Translations under genes and position numbers: made by a program
Part shown: in pieces, positions 31,318 through 32,378 of the stretch
How the letters are laid out: every line of letters begins with the position of its first letter
Numbering within the stretch: the stretch's first letter is position 1
Notes under the pieces: model-generated
What the model saw: the letters and a program-made list of their open reading frames with translations, nothing else
What the model was told of the DNA's origin: nothing
Database searches by the model: none
NCBI GenBank assembly: GCA_023140385.1
Contig: JAGLLT010000012.1
Span: 1 to 32,378 of the forward strand
Direction of reading: 5' to 3'
From: Candidatus Omnitrophota bacterium
GTDB taxonomy: Bacteria; Omnitrophota; Gorgyraeia; JAGLLT01
Length of the DNA: 32,378 nt

Positions 31318-31779
31318 TTATTGTTTATCCTCAGAGGGCATCCAGGGCCTGCTTCCTGATTTTAGTATAACCCTAATCATCAAAAATATAAAGGCAAAAA
31401 AGCTTAAACTCCCAAACGGTGAAAAACACGTACTTATATCTCCCGCCTTTCCCAAACCATACTGAACGACACCATAATGGTAACTTAATAAAATAAGGAG
31501 TAAAAAATTAGAAGCAAGGTAACCTTCGCGGTAATAATAGAAGCTATGCTTTTTGCAGATTCTCTGATAAAGGATGTCCATATAAAAAAAGAGAAGACAG
31601 CCGGCGGAAATAAAAGACGTAAAATAAAATATAGCGGCTTTATGACTGAGGAAATAACTCCCGCCTGCAAGTATTAACTTAACTGGCAGTGAAGAGTTGG
31701 GTGAGTTGTAAAAAACAATGCTTAAAATTAGTGAACTAAGCGCTATGGCGCCGGGAAAAATTTGTTTTCTAATTCTCAT
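31318..31779 (-). CDS. Small multi-pass membrane protein
   Basis: A 153-residue protein with four or five hydrophobic helices, about residues 8-145, and no known family. I start it at the ATG at 31779 (MRIRKQIFPG). The longer frame to 31839 would translate the 3' end of tRNA-Leu and is rejected. It precedes purU by 9 bp and is probably co-transcribed with it. Confidence 0.6.
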   Translation of the reverse strand: MRIRKQIFPGAIALSSLILSIVFYNSPNSSLPVKLILAGGSYFLSHKAAIFYFTSFISAGCLLFFYMDILYQRICKKHSFYYYREGYLASNFLLLILLSYHYGVVQYGLGKAGDISTCFSPFGSLSFFAFIFLMIRVILKSGSRPWMPSEDKQ

Positions 31780-31809
31780 TTTTAAACTCACCGTAAGCCC
31801 GCGGTAAAC

Positions 31810-31898
31810 TGGTGCGAGGAGGGGGATTTGAACCCCCACGAGATTTAACTCTCACTAGGCCCTCAACCTAGCGCGTATGCCAATTCCGCCACCCTCGC
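31810..31898 (-). tRNA. tRNA-Leu (anticodon GAG), CCA encoded
   Basis: A class II tRNA on the minus strand: acceptor GCGAGGG/CCTCGC, anticodon stem CTAGG/CCTAG around TTGAGGG (anticodon GAG), a long variable arm (TGAGAGTTAAATCTCG), T-arm GGGGGTTCAAATCCCCC, and an encoded CCA. Good pairing throughout. Confidence 0.95.
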
Positions 31899-31951
31899 AA
31901 TGTGATTTTTTACTATTCTATTCTTCTTTTTCCGCCGGTGAATATGACGCG

Positions 31952-32378
31952 CTATTTCCGGCCCTGGGATTGGCGCCATTGCTGATAAACAACCTGTCCG
32001 TCACGCACCATTTCTTTATAAACTACGCTTTCTTTTTCGACATCATAAATAATATCTGTCCCTACAATACTCCCCCACCAGACACCAATCTGTAAAAGTT
32101 TTTCATTAATCCATGTAAGAGTGGGCTCAGAATTGCTATGGTCAAGCAGGGTAATTTTAATCAGGTCTTTCCGCTCATTATAAATAAAAATAACTGTATT
32201 CCAGGGAGGCTGTCCCGTATAATCGGGGGCGCTGGCCGAAAACCAATAGGCTTTATTGGGCGAGAAGTGCTTTTCTCCCGGTACCAATTGGCGCGGAGAA
32301 TCCTCAAGCAGTATGCGGGAGGCAAACCTCTCCTCAAACGGCGTATGATAAAATCTCACCCTTCTCCATTTATCCGGC
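31952..32378 (-). CDS. Hypothetical protein, 5' end outside the window
   Basis: The reading frame is open from the window's right edge to a TAG at 31952, at least 142 residues. A GTG at 32359 is available, but residues upstream of it (DKWRR) continue in frame, so the gene probably starts beyond the window. The content is aromatic- and charge-rich (AYWFSASAPDYTGQPPWNTVIF is a notable stretch), with no family I recognise and no membrane segment. Confidence 0.55.
   Translation of the reverse strand, partial: PDKWRRVRFYHTPFEERFASRILLEDSPRQLVPGEKHFSPNKAYWFSASAPDYTGQPPWNTVIFIYNERKDLIKITLLDHSNSEPTLTWINEKLLQIGVWWGSIVGTDIIYDVEKESVVYKEMVRDGQVVYQQWRQSQGRK

Noticed and set aside
31780-31839. Longer N-terminus for the membrane protein ending at 31318
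   Set aside because: The extra codons lie within tRNA-Leu and have no ribosome binding site; the ATG at 31779 is preferred.
1-32378. CRISPR arrays or rRNA genes
   Set aside because: No regularly spaced repeats and no rRNA-like conserved stretches were seen on either strand.

Overview
The window looks like a moderately AT-rich chromosomal segment of an uncultivated Gram-negative bacterium. Lipoprotein signal peptides, polar lipid or export signals and Shine-Dalgarno-led genes are all bacterial. The combination of a TreT-type glycosyltransferase, a bacterial archaemetzincin, a DUF4416 protein, an exported Pcm and many orphan lipoproteins is what I would expect of Candidatus Omnitrophota (OP3) or a neighbouring lineage. 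That placement is inference: there is no rRNA or other strong marker here.

Layout. (1) 0-7.8 kb: a YHS-domain metal permease, an exported protein-isoaspartate methyltransferase, a membrane-embedded spermidine-synthase-like protein, a fused MTA phosphorylase-adenine phosphoribosyltransferase, and two lipoproteins. (2) 8.1-23.75 kb: an accessory block, all on the minus strand. It is bounded on the right by an intact tRNA-Glu and on the left by a 14-bp direct copy of that tRNA's 3' end, so it may be a genomic island, although I find no integrase. From right to left it holds an AbiE toxin-antitoxin pair with its own promoter and palindromic operator, an exported PLD-family protein with a winged-helix C-terminus, then a long operon starting at a perfect consensus sigma70 promoter: HTH regulator, membrane J-like protein, GrpE-like protein, Hsp70, Ser/Thr kinase, FHA protein, two membrane proteins, and possibly a few more genes. 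The left end carries small unrelated genes separated by two homologous ~80-bp palindromic elements that resemble integron attC sites. (3) 23.8-28.5 kb: an eight-gene tightly overlapping minus-strand operon (archaemetzincin, macro-Nudix fusion, NYN nuclease, rhomboid, EndoIII-like glycosylase, DUF4416, DUF523, YbaB) behind a strong promoter. (4) 28.6-32.4 kb: a trehalose-synthase-type glycosyltransferase, then a minus-strand group (membrane protein, PurU, HIT hydrolase), tRNA-Leu and a gene cut by the window end.

The most interesting object is the Hsp70-J-GrpE-kinase-FHA operon at 12.0-20.2 kb. It is a complete divergent chaperone triad, translationally coupled to a catalytically intact eukaryotic-like kinase and a phosphothreonine-binding FHA protein, with zinc-ribbon and coiled-coil membrane partners, next to defence-type genes. 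Its parts suggest a membrane-linked stress- or invader-sensing system in which kinase output is read by FHA and connected to Hsp70 client binding. I do not recall a described system with exactly this composition; the function is inference. Two enzyme fusions, MTAP-APRT and macro-Nudix, each join consecutive steps of a nucleotide-salvage route in one chain.
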